NCBI GenBank assembly: GCA_019058495.1
Contig: JAHPYV010000001.1
Span: 1 to 38,253, forward strand
Length of the DNA stretch: 38,253 bases
Direction: 5' to 3'
DNA from: Promethearchaeati archaeon
Lineage (GTDB): Archaea; Asgardarchaeota; Atabeyarchaeia; Atabeyarchaeales; Atabeyarchaeaceae
Positions within the stretch are counted from its first letter, which is position 1. Each line of letters opens with the position of its first letter. Positions 28,044 through 37,526 of the stretch are shown here, one piece after another. Position numbers and translations under genes: made by a program. The notes under the pieces are model-generated. The model did no database searches. It saw only the letters and a list, made by a program, of their open reading frames with translations, and was not told where the DNA came from.

Positions 28044-28106
28044 AGTTCTTATTGAGAGCAAAGACCGCAGTGTTCCGATCGGACTCGTGGCTGCACACTG
28101 AGAACT
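28044..28106 (+). other. Nested inverted repeats downstream of flpA (possible RNA)
   Basis: AGTTCT(28044)/AGAACT(28101), CAGTG(28068)/CACTG(28096), inner TCCGATCGGA palindrome. Confidence 0.3.
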
Positions 28107-28160
28107 AACCAAAAGACTAATCTATTTTTAGAATGGAATCATTTAGATGATATTGGTGAA

Positions 28161-28298
28161 ATGGGGCAGTTCTGGCGTATTCGCCAAACAGGAGTAGAAG
28201 TGAGTGAAACCTGGGTAAAGGTTCTCATCCATAAGGACATGCTCTCACGCCGCTTAGCGGTGAAGTTGACTTGGTGTATCTCAGAAAAATCGTTTTAA
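28161..28298 (+). CDS. Possible 45-aa leader ORF overlapping the smc start in another frame
   Basis: MGQFWRIRQTGVEVSETWVKVLIHKDMLSRRLAVKLTWCISEKSF*; ATG at 28161; not in the supplied track because it is short. Confidence 0.25.
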   Translation: MGQFWRIRQTGVEVSETWVKVLIHKDMLSRRLAVKLTWCISEKSF

Positions 28299-31200
28299 AG
28301 GGGTTCAAGTCGTTCGGGAAAAGAACTGTGAGCCTCAGATTCTCTAAAGGGCTCACGACTGTCGTCGGAGCTAATGGCAGCGGCAAGAGCAATGTGCTGG
28401 ACGCCATTTGCTTCACTCTCGGAATATTAAGTGCAAAGTTTGTTAGAGCGGGCTCATTCTCTGACCTGATTTATAATCCCGGATCCCCATCCAACGAAAA
28501 ACCAGCTGAGTATGCTCGAGTCACTCTTCACATTGACAATTCAGATAGAAAGATTCCCATAGATACGGACGACATTGTGATGTCAAGACAGGTGGACCGG
28601 CAGGGGCACGGAGTCTACCGCTTGAACGGACGCCTAACAACTAGGACGGAGATACTAGATATTCTGAGCATGGTAGGGATAGATCCTGAAGGATACAACA
28701 TTGTTCCACAGGGCGAGTTAGCTCGAATAATAAGGTTGAGCCATGAGGAACGGAGACAGCTAATAGAGAAGATTGCAGGAATCGCCACATACGACGAAAA
28801 AAGGGAGAGGGCCCTGAAGGAGCTTGAAGAAGTTAACCAGAATCTTCAAAGAGTCAATGATATCGTCAAAATTGTCAAGGAGGAGTTCGAGCGTCTAGAA
28901 AAAGAAAAAGAAGGAGCGATGCGATGGCAGAACATTGACAAGGAGATCAAAAATCTCCAGGCTTCATTGGTATATACACAACTGACCAGGGCGAGGTTAG
29001 CCTCAGAAGAGGTTTCAAAGAAACTTGAGGCCAAGAAGAGTCAGTTGGATAAACTGAAAGTAGATGAAGACACCTTAGTGAAGACTCATGACGCAGTATC
29101 TGGCAGAATCACGGAGATCGAACGTTCTTTAACGAGACGAGAGTCTGAACTTGATACAGCCCAATCGAGGATCCTTGAACTAAGACAGCAAATATCTGAG
29201 AGTGAGAGTGCTTCGAAAATTATTCAAGAGAAGATCAGATCTAACTCAGGTCAATTAAGATCTCTAGAAGAGAAACTACCTAACCTCAAGAAGACTACCG
29301 ACAATGCGTGGGACGAGGTCAAATTGCTTGACGACAGAAAGAAAGCATTAATAAAAAGTATCGAAGATACCAGTGGAATCATCAAGGAGCTCTCGACACA
29401 GATCACAGGACTGGATGAAGAGTTCAACAAGAAAAGACAACAGCTTGATGACGTGGTGTCCAATGTCAATGAACTAAATTCGGAGTTAGCAAGAAACAAC
29501 GCGAAACAACAGATACTCACTAGAGAGAAAACATACTTGGAGCAAGAGATTTCAAAACTAGGCAAATTGAAGGAAGAGTCTGAGAAGAATCACCTTGCAA
29601 TTAAGAATGAGATAGGCTTTTTGATGAAAGAACAGGAGGACACAATAAACAGACTCTCAAACGTACAAACTGAGACCGAAAGAGTCTCAGAAGAACTTGC
29701 GGCCACTGAAAAGCAGTTGCAGGAAACAAATGCTATAATAAAGAAGATAGGGGATGAACTCATTCGAATAAGAGCCAGGGTGGACGCTCTCAGAGAAGCA
29801 AGAATGTATCTTTCACACGGTAGAAGAGCTGCCGTAAGAGAGATTCTCAAACTGAAAGACCGAGGCGGTTTTAATGGGATCTGTGGAACAGTTGCAGACC
29901 TGATAAAAGTTCCTCTCGAGTATTCGACTGCGATAGAAGCTTCTGCTGGCTTTCGTCTAACTTATATAGTAACTAAGACTGAGAACGATGCAGCAAAACT
30001 TATTGATTTCCTTAAAAAGACTAAGACGGGCAGAGCGTCATTTCTTCCACTTGACTCTCTTAAGCCAGGGACCTCTATGGAGTGTCCGAAGGAGAAGGGG
30101 GTAATTGGTTTCGCCAAGGATTTGATCAGCTTTGATGAAGAGATTGAGCCAGCTATTGAATATGTCTTCGGAAGAACCTTAGTAGTAAAGGATTTGGGCG
30201 TTGCTCGCTCCCTCAAACACACACAGTTGCGCAGAGTCACATTAGACGGTGACATAATGGAGCCTGCGGGACTAATAACAGGTGGATTCTACAGAAAAGG
30301 AAAGCAAGTTGATGAGAGATCAAATCTTCCGAAACTGGAGGAAGAGTTGAAAGGACTTGAAGAAACTAGAATAATGCTTTCTGATAAATTACACAGGCTG
30401 ACCCGTCTCAAGTCAGACTCAAGCGAAAGCATTAACACCAACGAAAGAAAACTCGAGGTAACAGGATTTCAACTTAGCGAGAAGAACGGCAAAACAAAGG
30501 AACTTGAACAGATTATCGGAAACACGGAGAAGGAGCTAGTATCGAAAAACGCAAGGCTAGCAGAGGTCACGAAAGACCTAACAAATCTGCGGAACGTCAT
30601 TGAGGACTCCAAGAACAAGCTTGCTGAATTCACTTCTCGGGAAAGAGAGTTGAAAACATTACTCGACACCTCCGAGGCTTCCAAGATCGGGACAGCCGTA
30701 AAGAACAGAGAAAACGAGCTTGCCCGACTGAACGATGAACTCAAGAAAGTTGAGATATCAATCGCCCAGAACATGGGAAAGATCGAGCAACTTGCACCGC
30801 AGACTGAGGAAGCAAAGCAACTCCTTGAAGAGGTTAGGAGTCTGTTACCCTCACTTCAGTCCGACCTAGAGACGAGGCAGGCTGGACTCGACACACTGAA
30901 TGAGGAACTAAAGAATGTTCTAAGTGAAAGGGAACTGGTGAAAGAAGAACTCGACTCATCTAGGAGAGAATTGACTGAGAACAAGACCGCTTCGAGAGAT
31001 AGCTCGAAGAAGCTTAACGCTGTCAGAGAGGAAATTAACACGCTTCAAATGGATATAAGTGGACTCAATATTAGAAAGGAAGATCTAGGATCCGAGGTAT
31101 CATCAGCGGAGAAGAGAATACAGGAGTTCCCTGAATTCCAATCACGCGCAGGGGAAGAGACCGATGAGGAGGAAACGTCGGAACGTATACGCATACTGAG

Positions 31201-31837
31201 AGAAGAACAGGTCGCCCTGGGAAGCGTCAACATGAAGGCCATAGAGCAGTATGACTCCACAAAAAGTAGATACGATGAAGCAATTTCAAAGAGAGAAAAA
31301 GTTCTCCAAGAGAAGACAGCCATTCTGGAGTTTATGGAAAAACTCGAGAGAGAAAAAGTTAGAAAATTCGTGGATGCCTTTAATGACATTTCCAATAACT
31401 TTAGAGAGATATTCAACTACCTTTCTCCTGCCATACGCGCAGAGCTAGCTATTGAAAACCCTGTACAACCCTTGTTGGGCGGAATCGCTATTAAGGTAAA
31501 AACCGCGGGCATGGAAGTCACAAGTATAGAGGCTTTGTCAGGAGGAGAAAAATCGCTAACTGCACTAGCTCTGATATTTGCTATCCAGAAGCATCAGCCC
31601 GCTCCATTCTATGTAATGGATGAGATTGATGCTTTCTTGGATGAGGTCAATGCAGTCAGAGTGGCAGACCTTCTAAAGGAGCTGTCGAAAAACTCCCAGT
31701 TCATCGTAGTCACGCTTAAGCAGGCGGTCATGACTAGATCCGATTCTCTGATAGGAATCTCAAAAAACACTGAAACAGGCATCTCAAACATAGTATCTGC
31801 AAATATTGAGGAGTTTACTAAGCAGGTTGCTATGTAG
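28271..31837 (+). CDS. smc: Chromosome segregation ATPase SMC
   Basis: VYLRKIVLKGFKSFGKRT, VVGANGSGKSNVLDAI, long coiled coils with hinge region, LSGGEKSLTALALIFAI, FYVMDEIDAFLDEVNAVRVADLL. Confidence 0.97.
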   Translation: MVYLRKIVLKGFKSFGKRTVSLRFSKGLTTVVGANGSGKSNVLDAICFTLGILSAKFVRAGSFSDLIYNPGSPSNEKPAEYARVTLHIDNSDRKIPIDTDDIVMSRQVDRQGHGVYRLNGRLTTRTEILDILSMVGIDPEGYNIVPQGELARIIRLSHEERRQLIEKIAGIATYDEKRERALKELEEVNQNLQRVNDIVKIVKEEFERLEKEKEGAMRWQNIDKEIKNLQASLVYTQLTRARLASEEVSKKLEAKKSQLDKLKVDEDTLVKTHDAVSGRITEIERSLTRRESELDTAQSRILELRQQISESESASKIIQEKIRSNSGQLRSLEEKLPNLKKTTDNAWDEVKLLDDRKKALIKSIEDTSGIIKELSTQITGLDEEFNKKRQQLDDVVSNVNELNSELARNNAKQQILTREKTYLEQEISKLGKLKEESEKNHLAIKNEIGFLMKEQEDTINRLSNVQTETERVSEELAATEKQLQETNAIIKKIGDELIRIRARVDALREARMYLSHGRRAAVREILKLKDRGGFNGICGTVADLIKVPLEYSTAIEASAGFRLTYIVTKTENDAAKLIDFLKKTKTGRASFLPLDSLKPGTSMECPKEKGVIGFAKDLISFDEEIEPAIEYVFGRTLVVKDLGVARSLKHTQLRRVTLDGDIMEPAGLITGGFYRKGKQVDERSNLPKLEEELKGLEETRIMLSDKLHRLTRLKSDSSESINTNERKLEVTGFQLSEKNGKTKELEQIIGNTEKELVSKNARLAEVTKDLTNLRNVIEDSKNKLAEFTSRERELKTLLDTSEASKIGTAVKNRENELARLNDELKKVEISIAQNMGKIEQLAPQTEEAKQLLEEVRSLLPSLQSDLETRQAGLDTLNEELKNVLSERELVKEELDSSRRELTENKTASRDSSKKLNAVREEINTLQMDISGLNIRKEDLGSEVSSAEKRIQEFPEFQSRAGEETDEEETSERIRILREEQVALGSVNMKAIEQYDSTKSRYDEAISKREKVLQEKTAILEFMEKLEREKVRKFVDAFNDISNNFREIFNYLSPAIRAELAIENPVQPLLGGIAIKVKTAGMEVTSIEALSGGEKSLTALALIFAIQKHQPAPFYVMDEIDAFLDEVNAVRVADLLKELSKNSQFIVVTLKQAVMTRSDSLIGISKNTETGISNIVSANIEEFTKQVAM

Positions 31838-31869
31838 ATCACGGTTTCAAAGAAGATTTTAGAAGTGAG

Positions 31870-32556
31870 GTGAAACCTCTGAGCGAAAAAAACTCACCAT
31901 TCTGGCTGCAACCTCCATGGTCGTTCCTACTCGATTCATTGAAAGCTAGTAAACTCTCTCCATGGGACATTGATATTGCCTACTTGGTCTCTTCGTTTCT
32001 GCAGAAGATGTACGAACTAGGAGTAATCGACTTCAGGGTCTCCGGACGTGCGCTTCTATCGGCGTCAATAATCCTAAAACTGAAGACAGAACAACTCTTA
32101 GACATTAACGCGAACCTTGAATTGACTGAAGAAGAGAAGGAATTGGTGCTACCCCCTCTTGAGATGCCTCTTCGTTTGACTTCAAGGAAAGTAACTTTGG
32201 ATGAACTTTTGGTAGCCTTGGAGCGAGTCCTGCTGCAGGGAGACGAAAAAGCAAACAAAGCGAAACAGGATGAGAAAGCAAGGTCGTTCGTAACCCCCTT
32301 GGTTTTTGAACTCGAACCCGACATGATCAACGTTGAGAAAAGCATCAATGAAACGCTTCAGAGAATTCTCAAGCTAGCAATGAACGAACCTATTGTAAAG
32401 TTCTCCCACCTCCTTTCCGAGAGAACTTCCAAGGAAGTTGTCAAGATCCTTCTAAGCTGTCTTCACCTGGCCAACCGTGGGAGAATAAGGGTTTGGCAGG
32501 AAGAGGACTTCGGAGAAATACTGATCACTCTAATGAACGGAGGCCCCTCAAAGTGA
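31870..32556 (+). CDS. scpA: Segregation and condensation protein A
   Basis: FLLDSLKASKLSPWDIDIAYLVSSFLQKM...DFRVSGRALLSASIILKLKTEQLL; immediately downstream of smc. Confidence 0.9.
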   Translation: MKPLSEKNSPFWLQPPWSFLLDSLKASKLSPWDIDIAYLVSSFLQKMYELGVIDFRVSGRALLSASIILKLKTEQLLDINANLELTEEEKELVLPPLEMPLRLTSRKVTLDELLVALERVLLQGDEKANKAKQDEKARSFVTPLVFELEPDMINVEKSINETLQRILKLAMNEPIVKFSHLLSERTSKEVVKILLSCLHLANRGRIRVWQEEDFGEILITLMNGGPSK

Positions 32557-33149
32557 ATTCTCCCCTCAACAAGAAGGCACTGATGGAAGCTGCGCTATAC
32601 GCTGCAGGTAGACCTCTTTCAATAGAGGATCTTGAAAAAGTTTCAAAGGCAGGAGGAAGACCTGAAACAGAATCGCTTCTAGAAGAACTCATAAGTGAAT
32701 ATCAAGGTAGATCTAATGCCTTGGAGATAGTACAAGTTTCTAGGGGGAGATACGCGCTTCAACTGAAGCCAGAGTACTCAAGTAGAGTCTCTCGTTTATC
32801 ACCTGGAGGATTACTGAGCCTAGGTTCGCTGAAGACGTTGGCACTGGTAGCTCTTAGACAACCAATTAGGCGGTCAGAAGTAATTGAGATAAGAGGCGCT
32901 CATTCATACGAGCACATTCATAGGCTCGAGCAGCTTGGTTTTATTAGAAAGGAACCGAGTGGGAGAAGTGTCTCACTTACTACGACGAAAATGTTTGCGG
33001 AATACTTCGGGTTCGATGAAGATCTAGCCAAACTCAAAGTCCAATTGCACCGAAAGCTTGTCAAACTTGGTGCTGGAAATCAATCTGAGACCAATCTATC
33101 AAAGTCAAACGAAGCAGACCATCAAGCAGAGAATGAAATTGATACCTAG
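32553..33149 (+). CDS. scpB: Segregation and condensation protein B
   Basis: KKALMEAALYAAGRPLSIEDLEKV...LKTLALVALRQPIRRSEVIEIRGAHSYEHIHRLEQLGFI. GTG start overlaps the scpA stop (GTGA); the upstream extension in the track is a different-frame overlap with scpA. Confidence 0.9.
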   Translation: MNSPLNKKALMEAALYAAGRPLSIEDLEKVSKAGGRPETESLLEELISEYQGRSNALEIVQVSRGRYALQLKPEYSSRVSRLSPGGLLSLGSLKTLALVALRQPIRRSEVIEIRGAHSYEHIHRLEQLGFIRKEPSGRSVSLTTTKMFAEYFGFDEDLAKLKVQLHRKLVKLGAGNQSETNLSKSNEADHQAENEIDT

Positions 33150-33169
33150 ATTAGAAATAGCATTTGGAA

Positions 33170-33466
33170 CTACTTTGCTTCTTTGGTTCTCAATTTCTTT
33201 AGGTTCCTTGCAATCGAAACCAACAATTTCCTTTTGGGCATCACTCTGCCAACAAGAAGTCTTCCGCTTTTCTCCCACCATGCATTCGGGTAAGCGGCGG
33301 ACTTGTCGATCTTACAGGGAATCCCCGACATTTCTGCTGCTCTAGCCAACTCGTCGACTGTTGGTCTCTCTATGGTCAAGTTACGCCCAATTCTCCTCCC
33401 TTCATTCCATGATTTAGTTCCATCGAAATAACTAGGCCACAATATTAGCTCAGCTGATTTTCTCAT
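33170..33466 (-). CDS. srp19: Signal recognition particle 19 kDa protein
   Basis: LILWPSYFDGTKSWNEGRRIGRNLTIERPTVDELARAAE; start refined to ATG 33466. Confidence 0.9.
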   Translation of the reverse strand: MRKSAELILWPSYFDGTKSWNEGRRIGRNLTIERPTVDELARAAEMSGIPCKIDKSAAYPNAWWEKSGRLLVGRVMPKRKLLVSIARNLKKLRTKEAK

Positions 33467-33663
33467 GATTACGCAGCTCTCCTTCAATTAGCATACAAAG
33501 GGGCTTCCGATTTACCGTTTCAATCTAAATGGTTTCCCGAAACATATATTAACTGGCTTTTAAGCTTCAACTTAGTATGTGTCTTAAGAGTCGAGAATGT
33601 TAGTCATCCTCTTAAATATGGTCTTATCACTTGTAAGTTTTGTCTGTGACGAGGTGCAGAAAC

Positions 33664-34050
33664 TTGAGCAAATGGCAAGGACGAGCAGGACGGAGATACA
33701 CGGGCGCAGCAATCAAACTCGCGAGAGGAAAAAGAGCCTACGAAGCTGGCGGAGAATCGGCTGAGACCAAACTCTCTGAAAGAAAGATAGAGTTCAAGAT
33801 CGGAAGGGGTGGCAACCAGAAGATAAAACTACTCCAAGACGAGTTTGCCAATGTAACTGACCCAAAAAGTGACACAACAAAGAAAGTTAAGATTCTCCAG
33901 GTTCTCAAGAACCCTGCAAGCATCGATTATGAAAGACGAGAAATAATCTCGAAAGGTGCGACGATCAGAACCGAACTCGGTGAAGCCGTTGTCACGAGTC
34001 GTCCAGGGCAGCATGGAATGATAAATGCATTGTTAGTAAAAAGAAAGTAG
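33664..34050 (+). CDS. rps8e: 30S ribosomal protein S8e
   Basis: LSKWQGRAGRRYTGAAIKLARGKRAYEAGGES..., ITKGATIRTELG-like ISKGATIRTELGEAVVTSRPGQHGMINALLV; TTG start at 33664 with SD GAGGTG. Confidence 0.95.
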   Translation: MSKWQGRAGRRYTGAAIKLARGKRAYEAGGESAETKLSERKIEFKIGRGGNQKIKLLQDEFANVTDPKSDTTKKVKILQVLKNPASIDYERREIISKGATIRTELGEAVVTSRPGQHGMINALLVKRK

Positions 34051-34086
34051 AAAGGAATACTAGGGCAATCATCTGCCCAATGATTA

Positions 34087-35085
34087 TCACAAGCTTAGCT
34101 TTTCAACAAGCTCTTTGTATCTGTTTCTTACAGTTACCTCTGTAACCCGAGCGACCTCAGCTACATCACGTTGGGTTCTTCTCTCGTTGAGAGCCACGCT
34201 CGCTATATAGATCGCCGCAGCAGCGACGCCAGTAGGCCCGCGACCAGACGTTAGTCCCTTCATACTAGCGTGCTTTAGTATCTCGACCGCTTTTGCCTGG
34301 GCCTCCCCTGACAGACTCAATTGGCTTGCAAACCGCGGGATGTAATCAACGGGATTCGTTGGAGGAATGGCGATATTCAGTTCCCTTGCTATGAATCTGT
34401 AGCTTCTGCCAGTCTCCTTCTTGCTCACACGAGAGACCTCAGTTATCTCGTCCAATGTTCTCGGGACTTTGCACTGTCTACATGCAGCATATAGGGCCGC
34501 AGCTGCAACACCTTCAATGGATCTGCCTCGAATCAGTTTTTGTTCTACCGCTTTTCTGTAGATTACGGCTGAGGCTTCTCTCACGTTACGGGGAAGCCCC
34601 AGGTGTGACGCCATCCGATCAAGCTCTGAAAGGGCGAATGCGAGGTTCCTTTCCATAGCATCTGAGACTCTTATTCGTCTCTGCCACTTTCTCAAGCGGT
34701 ATATTTGAGCCCTCTTCCTCGGAGCTAAATCCTTTCCAAAACTGTCGCGATTCCTCCAGTCAATCATTGTGGAAAGACCCTTGTCATGTATTGTGTAGGT
34801 CGTAGGGGTCCCCGCTCTAGCTCTCTTCTCCCTTTGCTCGTGGTCGAACGCTCTCCACTCTGGTCCCGTGTCTATCATGCGATCCTTTATCACCAAGCCG
34901 CAATTCAGGCAAGTCAATTCCGCTCTTTCGTAGTCCCTAATAAACTTGGTATTCCCACACTCACTACACTGAACCAAATGTTCAGGCATCATCCTGTCCT
35001 TGTCACTTTTCTCCAGAACCCCTCTACTATTATCCAACATACTCTCCTCGTTTTCCCCTGAAAGGCCTTGACTCGCTATCTTCAT
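34087..35085 (-). CDS. tfb: Transcription initiation factor B (TFIIB homolog)
   Basis: Zn ribbon [43 protein letters not shown], two cyclin repeats. Confidence 0.97.
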   Translation of the reverse strand: MKIASQGLSGENEESMLDNSRGVLEKSDKDRMMPEHLVQCSECGNTKFIRDYERAELTCLNCGLVIKDRMIDTGPEWRAFDHEQREKRARAGTPTTYTIHDKGLSTMIDWRNRDSFGKDLAPRKRAQIYRLRKWQRRIRVSDAMERNLAFALSELDRMASHLGLPRNVREASAVIYRKAVEQKLIRGRSIEGVAAAALYAACRQCKVPRTLDEITEVSRVSKKETGRSYRFIARELNIAIPPTNPVDYIPRFASQLSLSGEAQAKAVEILKHASMKGLTSGRGPTGVAAAAIYIASVALNERRTQRDVAEVARVTEVTVRNRYKELVEKLSL

Positions 35086-35335
35086 ACTCTGTTTTCATCC
35101 CCCTCTTTTCTCTGTAGAAGAGAACCCTCCCTACAAGGCTCTGCAAGAAAGCTTCGTCTGAAGGCGATTTCACCGAGACAAATGGTGCCCTTTTCGGACC
35201 GAAAATATCGACGACACGCCCAATTTCCTTGGCATCGCCGGTCAAAACTGCTGTTCCAAGCGGTGGGGCGATCTCAACACGAAGAATCAGGTTCTTGCTG
35301 GAAGAGATGTGAAGGAGTTTCCCAAGCTTGATCAA
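35030..35335 (-). CDS. gar1: H/ACA snoRNP protein Gar1
   Basis: [56 protein letters not shown] start at 35335 with SD GGTGG; 3' end overlaps tfb. Confidence 0.85.
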   Translation of the reverse strand: MIKLGKLLHISSSKNLILRVEIAPPLGTAVLTGDAKEIGRVVDIFGPKRAPFVSVKSPSDEAFLQSLVGRVLFYREKRGMKTEYEDSESRPFRGKRGEYVG

Positions 35336-35762
35336 GAAGCCACCACCAAAAAATGAAACGAGATTAGAGAAATACAAGAACTTTATTAACTTTATGGTCA
35401 TCAATTCATTTGCTTTATAAGACACTGAGAAGATTCCAGAAAAAAGAGAACGGCCGTAGTTTTTCTGCAAGAAGACTGGAAAACGTATGGAGAACTATTA
35501 CTGTGGATAATGCAATATAGTCTACATCATATCGCAACAAAGCACAATCTGATGTGACAGCTAATCTCCAAAACAAAATATGGCTTATCGGCCGATCTCA
35601 ACATAACTTATTTATTCGAAACCTGCCTAATAGTAAAAGTAGACTTGAATGCACTATTTAACTCCCCTATCACAATCAGTTCCGCCAGTATACCCTTCTC
35701 GTACGTTTGATTACTGCAGACATTCGTCGTGGGAAATATCGCTTCTGCGGAGGTTCATAGTA

Positions 35763-36236
35763 ATGAGACAACCAAGTCGAGGCCGTCAAAAGAGTGCGCG
35801 TCGTTCCACAAAAAGAGAGAAGAGTACGCCAGAAGCTTCGACTACAGGGGTAAATTCCAATATTGAGTCAATGGCTTTCGATATGATCAAGAAAGCAGGT
35901 GAAAAAGGACTTCTGCAAGTTGATCTCCTGAAAAAACTAGGCACAGATAACCGCAGAGGGTCCAAATTGATATCAGGACTTGAAGAACAAGGTTTGATTA
36001 GTAGGTCGAGAGAACTCTATCGAGGAAAATACACCTACAGACTTGCTTTGCTTGCAGACAAAATCCCAGTTGTGACTTGGGGAGACATGGATTGCCCTTG
36101 CTTCTTCTGTAATGACTCCGGGAGATGCGGTCTCGGTAATGTTGTGTCTCCGAGCTCTTGCTCTGATCTATCAGGCTGGCTGAAATCGTTCATAGAAGGA
36201 AAGGATGGCAATCAGCCCAGTACCCAACCAGCTTGA
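35763..36236 (+). CDS. tfeB: Transcription factor E beta (Rpc34/RPC39-like, wH plus Fe-S motif)
   Basis: Winged helix ...KGLLQVDLLKKLGTDNRRGSKLISGLEEQGLI; C-terminus CPCFFCNDSGRCGLGNVVSPSSCSDLSGWLKSF matches the RPC39/TFE-beta C-x2-C...C...SPxxC..L..WL pattern. Confidence 0.8.
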   Translation: MRQPSRGRQKSARRSTKREKSTPEASTTGVNSNIESMAFDMIKKAGEKGLLQVDLLKKLGTDNRRGSKLISGLEEQGLISRSRELYRGKYTYRLALLADKIPVVTWGDMDCPCFFCNDSGRCGLGNVVSPSSCSDLSGWLKSFIEGKDGNQPSTQPA

Positions 36237-36275
36237 CCGCTCCTAGAAAACACAATTGAGGGCTTCTCTTCTCAT

Positions 36276-37484
36276 TCACCCTAATTGTCTTACGATTGAC
36301 TTGACTGTCTCCGTGTCTGCCGTTGTGCGGACACACGTTCCTCTGAAATGCGTTGGCGAAGCAAAGAATCCCTTGCTTCGCAGGAGTTCTATTACATTGG
36401 ATGTGGAAGGCGAATTCACACCTTCCGAATCAGAAATACTGTGTAAATCATAGTAGGTTGGGGGGCCATCCAGTTCAGACAGGATCAAATCTAGCATTCG
36501 GTTTAGCCGTCTATTAGATTTGTACTTCGATTGCCCAACTATGGTCTTGACAACTTCGGTGAATGATCTATCCCAGATTTTTCCACACCAAAGTGGCCCT
36601 GCTGATCGCATAATCGACCCGCAGAATTCACATTTTGCTTCTTTCAGGGGCGCTAACGAGGGTAGGACTCTTCTGTTGCCACAATGGAAGCAATGGAGGA
36701 TGTACCCGATTTCTTTGAGATTCCCGTCAGCTTCGGTTGCATCTCTCTTAGTCAACAAGTAGGCTCTGACGTAGTGGTCTGAGCTGTGAGAAAAAACAAC
36801 TTTTGCTCCCAGATCATGCCTCGATGCAATACGAATGGTCGCCCCTACTAGAAGTCTTAGTGCAATCTCGTGGCAGTATTCGGTACGCAAGGATAGACCT
36901 CCATACTTCCGTAGACATGCATCTTGGTGGATGCCGCAGAGTGGCTGCATGTCAGTCGCTGTCAGGCAGAGTAACCCTCCCTCCTTCTTGAGTGCATTAA
37001 CCGCTGAATCTACGAAGTAAATCGGAGAGCCAAAAGGGTCCACATCTACAACATCGAACCTACGTCCATGTAACGGGCAATCATCTAGAAGACGAGTTGC
37101 TTCGTTCCATCTGACATCCACTTTGTTCAATACGCCGTTTAAGTAGGCATTAGCATTGGCAAGGAGAACTGCTTTTGGATTTAGGTCTCCAGATAAAACG
37201 TTTCTGATCCCAGGTACTTCACAAGCCCATCTGATCGCTCTCACGCCACAACTTGTTAGAGGTTCACACAGATCCATTTCCTTCCCAGTTATGTTATGGT
37301 ACGCGTGGACCAGGTAGACCGAGACGTCCCTAGAGAATTCCATTCGAGGATTATAGAAAACGATGTCAGATGTAGTCACAACTTGCTTGACTATGGGAGC
37401 AAAGAAGTCCACTTTCCCCTCTCTATATTTTCTGAGAGGAGACCCCAAGGCCTCTTCCAATTCCTTGACAACTTGTTCAGACAT
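36276..37484 (-). CDS. trm1: tRNA (guanine26-N2)-dimethyltransferase
   Basis: FFAPIVKQ...FYNPRMEFSRDVSV, LCEPLTSCGVRAIRWA, VDVDPFGSP, LCLTATDMQPLCG, CHEIALRLLVG. Confidence 0.95.
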   Translation of the reverse strand: MSEQVVKELEEALGSPLRKYREGKVDFFAPIVKQVVTTSDIVFYNPRMEFSRDVSVYLVHAYHNITGKEMDLCEPLTSCGVRAIRWACEVPGIRNVLSGDLNPKAVLLANANAYLNGVLNKVDVRWNEATRLLDDCPLHGRRFDVVDVDPFGSPIYFVDSAVNALKKEGGLLCLTATDMQPLCGIHQDACLRKYGGLSLRTEYCHEIALRLLVGATIRIASRHDLGAKVVFSHSSDHYVRAYLLTKRDATEADGNLKEIGYILHCFHCGNRRVLPSLAPLKEAKCEFCGSIMRSAGPLWCGKIWDRSFTEVVKTIVGQSKYKSNRRLNRMLDLILSELDGPPTYYDLHSISDSEGVNSPSTSNVIELLRSKGFFASPTHFRGTCVRTTADTETVKSIVRQLG

Positions 37485-37526
37485 TACGGAGAAGCAGCTT
37501 CCTTAAAGCCTTGCTTGTCGGTTCAG

